Source: Methylococcales bacterium (GTDB taxonomy: Bacteria > Pseudomonadota > Gammaproteobacteria > Methylococcales > Methylomonadaceae). From it: 8,021 nt of DNA. Location: contig JAGLUC010000424.1 in NCBI GenBank assembly GCA_023134955.1, forward strand, positions 1 through 8,021. Reading direction: 5' to 3'. Below the pieces are notes generated by a model. That model did no database searches. It saw nothing but the letters and a program-made list of their open reading frames with translations, and was not told the DNA's origin. The position numbers were made by a program, and so were the translations under genes. Shown here in pieces: positions 6,684 to 8,021 of the stretch (the stretch's first letter is position 1; the number at the start of each line of letters is the position of its first letter).

Positions 6684-6713
6684 TTATTTGTAAGTTAGTT
6701 CTTGATAAAGCAT
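6684..6713 (-). pseudogene. Possible 5' remnant of a GxxExxY-type gene
   Basis: On the minus strand an ATG at 6711-6713 opens MLYQELTYK and then a TAA. A GGGAG lies six bases before the ATG. This opening resembles the start of GxxExxY (PDDEXK-like) proteins, which often begin M-(L/N)-x-E-E-L-(T/S)-YKIIG. After the stop the sequence soon loses any resemblance. Nine codons are too few to be sure, so chance is a serious alternative. Confidence 0.18.
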
Positions 6714-6721
6714 GGTGGGCT

Positions 6722-6748
6722 CCCTTTAGGGTATTTCAAAGGGTCAGA
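6722..6748. repeat. Hairpin with GGGTCAGA, inverted partner of 4979-4986
   Basis: CCCTTT (6722-6727) and AAAGGG (6738-6743) can pair around a ten-base loop, and GGGTCAGA (6741-6748) follows. GGGTCAGA is the inverse of TCTGACCC at 4979-4986, and TTTCAAAGGG occurs in the same orientation at 4968-4977 and 6734-6743. The two places bracket both TA modules. Confidence 0.5.
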
Positions 6749-6832
6749 TACTGTCTTAAAAATCAAACCTTATATTTGACATAAAGAAAAGCCAAAAGGG
6801 TTGAACTTGATTGAAATATTCAGTTTGTTTCT

Positions 6833-6863
6833 AATGGTCTGCTGTGGGTCGATAGTGAGCATT
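6833..6863. repeat. Degenerate palindrome with core TGTGGGTCGATAG
   Basis: AATG (6833-6836) and CATT (6860-6863) bound a partly self-complementary segment whose centre reads TGTGGGTCGATAG. I recall similar intergenic palindromes in gammaproteobacterial genomes, often mistranslated as LLWVDSEH. Only one copy is in this window, so its repeat status cannot be shown here. Confidence 0.3.
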
Positions 6864-6975
6864 CAACACAAAAAATGCTAAAGATTGTTTCTACAGATTT
6901 GAATTATTTTCTCTCGGCAACTGTTGCGTATTCTATAGTGAATAAGAAACCTAACTCAAAAGAAAGTTTTTCACT

Positions 6976-6995
6976 GTCTACATTGCGTCTACATT
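6976..6995. repeat. Tandem GTCTACATT pair with 11-base period
   Basis: GTCTACATT occurs at 6976-6984 and 6987-6995. A period of 11 bases places both copies on the same face of the helix, as in binding sites for tandemly bound regulators. No neighbouring gene explains such a site, so it may be chance. Confidence 0.4.
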
Positions 6996-7004
6996 TATAC
7001 TAAG

Positions 7005-7043
7005 CAATAAAAAAGGCCTGTAACGAAAACGCTACAAGCCTTT
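7005..7043 (-). terminator. Rho-independent terminator of tRNA-Thr
   Basis: On the minus strand a 14-base-pair stem (7030-7043 with 7012-7025, two of the pairs G-U) closes a TTTT loop and is followed by a run of T residues through about 7009. It starts seven bases after the encoded CCA end of the tRNA, so it ends the tRNA transcript and any read-through from ygiQ. Confidence 0.9.
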
Positions 7044-7049
7044 AAAATA

Positions 7050-7125
7050 TGGAGCTGATGATAGGAGTCGAACCTACGACCGGTTGATTACAAATCAACT
7101 GCTCTACCAACTGAGCTACATCAGC
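7050..7125 (-). tRNA. tRNA-Thr (anticodon UGU)
   Basis: This 76-base tRNA has its CCA encoded at 7050-7052. The acceptor stem GCTGATG/CATCAGC pairs fully over seven bases. The D arm carries AGCTCAGTTGGTAGAGC. The anticodon stem GTTGA/TCAAC holds the loop TTTGTAA, giving anticodon TGT. The T arm contains GGTTCGACTCC, a normal TPsiC loop. It reads ACA and, by wobble, other threonine codons. All stems are intact, so it should be functional. It stands alone, with its own promoter and terminator, 53 bases after the ygiQ stop. The 3' end points towards the TA modules. Confidence 0.97.
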
Positions 7126-7140
7126 AATGTTCAGCAGGAT

Positions 7141-7168
7141 ATTATACAATTATATTTTAATCTGTCTA
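7141..7168 (-). promoter_or_regulatory. Promoter of tRNA-Thr
   Basis: On the minus strand TAGACA (7163-7168, five of six matches to the -35 consensus) and a perfect TATAAT (7141-7146) are separated by 16 bases. Transcription would begin near 7134, about eight bases before the mature tRNA 5' end. It fits entirely between the ygiQ stop and the tRNA. Confidence 0.7.
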
Positions 7169-7178
7169 GTCCTTTTCC

Positions 7179-8021
7179 CTAATTTTTTTGCCTGGATGGA
7201 CGTTTTATTTTCCTGTTTTTGATAGGCGTTGTATATTTTGTTTTAAAGTTCCTTGTCTTGTCGTTTTTTGAATCTATAGTGCCTTTAGGCTGAAATGAAG
7301 GGATTAAATGTTTTTTTCCATTGCCTATTAAATCAGCACGTCCCATTTTTTTTAAAGCTTCACGTAATAATGGCCAGTTCTTTGGATCGTGGTAGCGCAA
7401 GAAGGCTTTATGTAGTCTTCTTTGTTTAATGCTTTTAGGGACGACCATATCATTTGCTTTGCGAGTTACTTTTTGCAAGGTATCTTTACCTGAATGGTAC
7501 ATGGCAGTAGATATTGACATGGGGGAGGGTAGATAGGCTTGTACTTGGTCTGCTCTAAAGCCATTGCTTTTTAACCAGATAGCTAAATTTAGCATGTCTG
7601 TATCTTTAGTGCCGGGGTGGGCGGCAATAAAGTAGGGGATTAGGTATTGTTCTTTGCCTACTTCTTTTGAGAATTTTTCAAACATTTGTTTGAAGCGGTC
7701 GTAAGTTCCAATCCCCGGTTTCATCATTTTTGATAATGGACTTGATTCGGTATGTTCTGGGGCTATTTTTAAGTAGCCTCCGACATGGTGCTGGACTAAT
7801 TCTTTAACATATTCAGGGGATTCAACAGCTAAATCATAACGCAGCCCTGACGCTATAAATATTTTTTTAATCCCTGGGATTTTTCTAGCTCTTCGATACA
7901 ATTTAATTAAAGAGGAATGATTAGTATCTAAATTGTGACAAATTCCAGGAAAAACACAGGACAGTTTGCGACAAGACTCCTCAATTTTTTTATCTTTACA
8001 GGCAAGGCGATACATATTGGC
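7179..8021 (-). CDS. ygiQ: YgiQ-family radical SAM protein (C-terminal part, cut by window edge)
   Basis: Only the last 280 codons are in the window. The reading frame is open to the edge, and the codons before the first visible Met read Ala-Asn, matching the internal ANMYRLACKD of E. coli YgiQ. That Met is therefore not a start. YgiQ proteins (about 700-750 aa) have a radical SAM core whose CxxxCxxC cluster lies in the missing upstream part; their reaction is not established. The visible part shows SCVFPGIC, the conserved blocks ASGLRYDLAVESPEYVKEL and GGYLKIAPEHTE, KMMKPGIGTYDRFKQMFEKF, YLIPYFIAAHPGT, then QRRLHKAFLRYHDPKNWPLL and GRADLIG. The last 40 or so residues are a basic, low-complexity tail, as in relatives. 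No frameshift or lost block is visible. The stop is TAG at 7179-7181. Confidence 0.95.
   Translation of the reverse strand, partial: ANMYRLACKDKKIEESCRKLSCVFPGICHNLDTNHSSLIKLYRRARKIPGIKKIFIASGLRYDLAVESPEYVKELVQHHVGGYLKIAPEHTESSPLSKMMKPGIGTYDRFKQMFEKFSKEVGKEQYLIPYFIAAHPGTKDTDMLNLAIWLKSNGFRADQVQAYLPSPMSISTAMYHSGKDTLQKVTRKANDMVVPKSIKQRRLHKAFLRYHDPKNWPLLREALKKMGRADLIGNGKKHLIPSFQPKGTIDSKNDKTRNFKTKYTTPIKNRKIKRPSRQKN

Larger units (their letters stand above)
6623..7011. other. Gene-poor stretch between the RES-Xre promoter and the tRNA terminator
   Basis: About 390 bases hold no gene I can support. They contain the -35 region of the RES-Xre promoter, a possible nine-codon gene remnant (6684-6713), a CCCTTT/AAAGGG hairpin with GGGTCAGA (6722-6748), a degenerate palindrome with the core TGTGGGTCGATAG (6833-6863) and a tandem pair of GTCTACATT (6976-6995). 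A 42-codon plus-strand reading frame at 6875-7003 has no ribosome site and resembles nothing known to me. The texture is that of accumulated repeat scars. Confidence 0.6.

Noticed and set aside
6875..7003. Small plus-strand reading frame of 42 codons
   Set aside because: No ribosome binding site, no similarity I can recognise, and it begins beside a degenerate palindrome often translated spuriously.
8013..8015. Met at the right edge as the start of the radical SAM protein
   Set aside because: The two preceding codons are open and read Ala-Asn, matching the internal ANMYR of YgiQ, so the gene continues beyond the window.

Overview
The window is an AT-rich stretch of bacterial chromosome, and every convincing gene lies on the minus strand. 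The lineage is most likely gammaproteobacterial. The YgiQ fragment at the right edge reads almost colinearly with the enterobacterial protein as I remember it, and the tRNA-Thr encodes its own CCA end. The small glycosyltransferase and the di-iron hydroxylase are of kinds common in environmental gammaproteobacteria such as methylotrophs and sulfur oxidisers. I cannot name a genus.

From right to left, which is the direction of transcription: the C-terminal 280 residues of a YgiQ-type radical SAM protein (7179-8021, cut by the window edge), then tRNA-Thr(UGU) at 7050-7125 with its own promoter and a strong intrinsic terminator at 7005-7043. A gene-poor stretch of about 390 bases (6623-7011) follows, holding only short repeats and a doubtful gene remnant.

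Next come two toxin-antitoxin modules in tandem. The first is an Xre/MbcA-type antitoxin with a RES-domain NAD-consuming toxin (5693-6582). The second is a YefM-type antitoxin with a YoeB-type mRNA interferase (4991-5490). In each pair the antitoxin comes first and the toxin start overlaps the antitoxin stop by four bases. The RES-Xre module has a near-consensus promoter whose core elements overlap two palindromes, as expected for an autoregulated operon.

The left half is a compact three-gene operon. A 1081-residue SWIM zinc-finger SNF2 ATPase comes first, then a family 2 glycosyltransferase of the TIGR04283 type (ATGA overlap), then a membrane fatty-acid/sterol hydroxylase-type di-iron enzyme. 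The last gene most likely starts at a TTG codon behind a perfect GGAGG, inside the end of the glycosyltransferase gene.

The two TA modules look like an accessory insert between conserved genes. The short motif TCTGACCC / GGGTCAGA occurs in inverted orientation on both sides of them (4979-4986 and 6741-6748), and the block lies on the 3' side of a tRNA gene. No integrase, transposase, CRISPR array or rRNA is visible. I see no clearly new multi-gene system. The most unusual points are the tandem TA block with its flanking repeats, the SNF2-glycosyltransferase-hydroxylase operon, and the concentration of non-ATG starts at coupled gene junctions.
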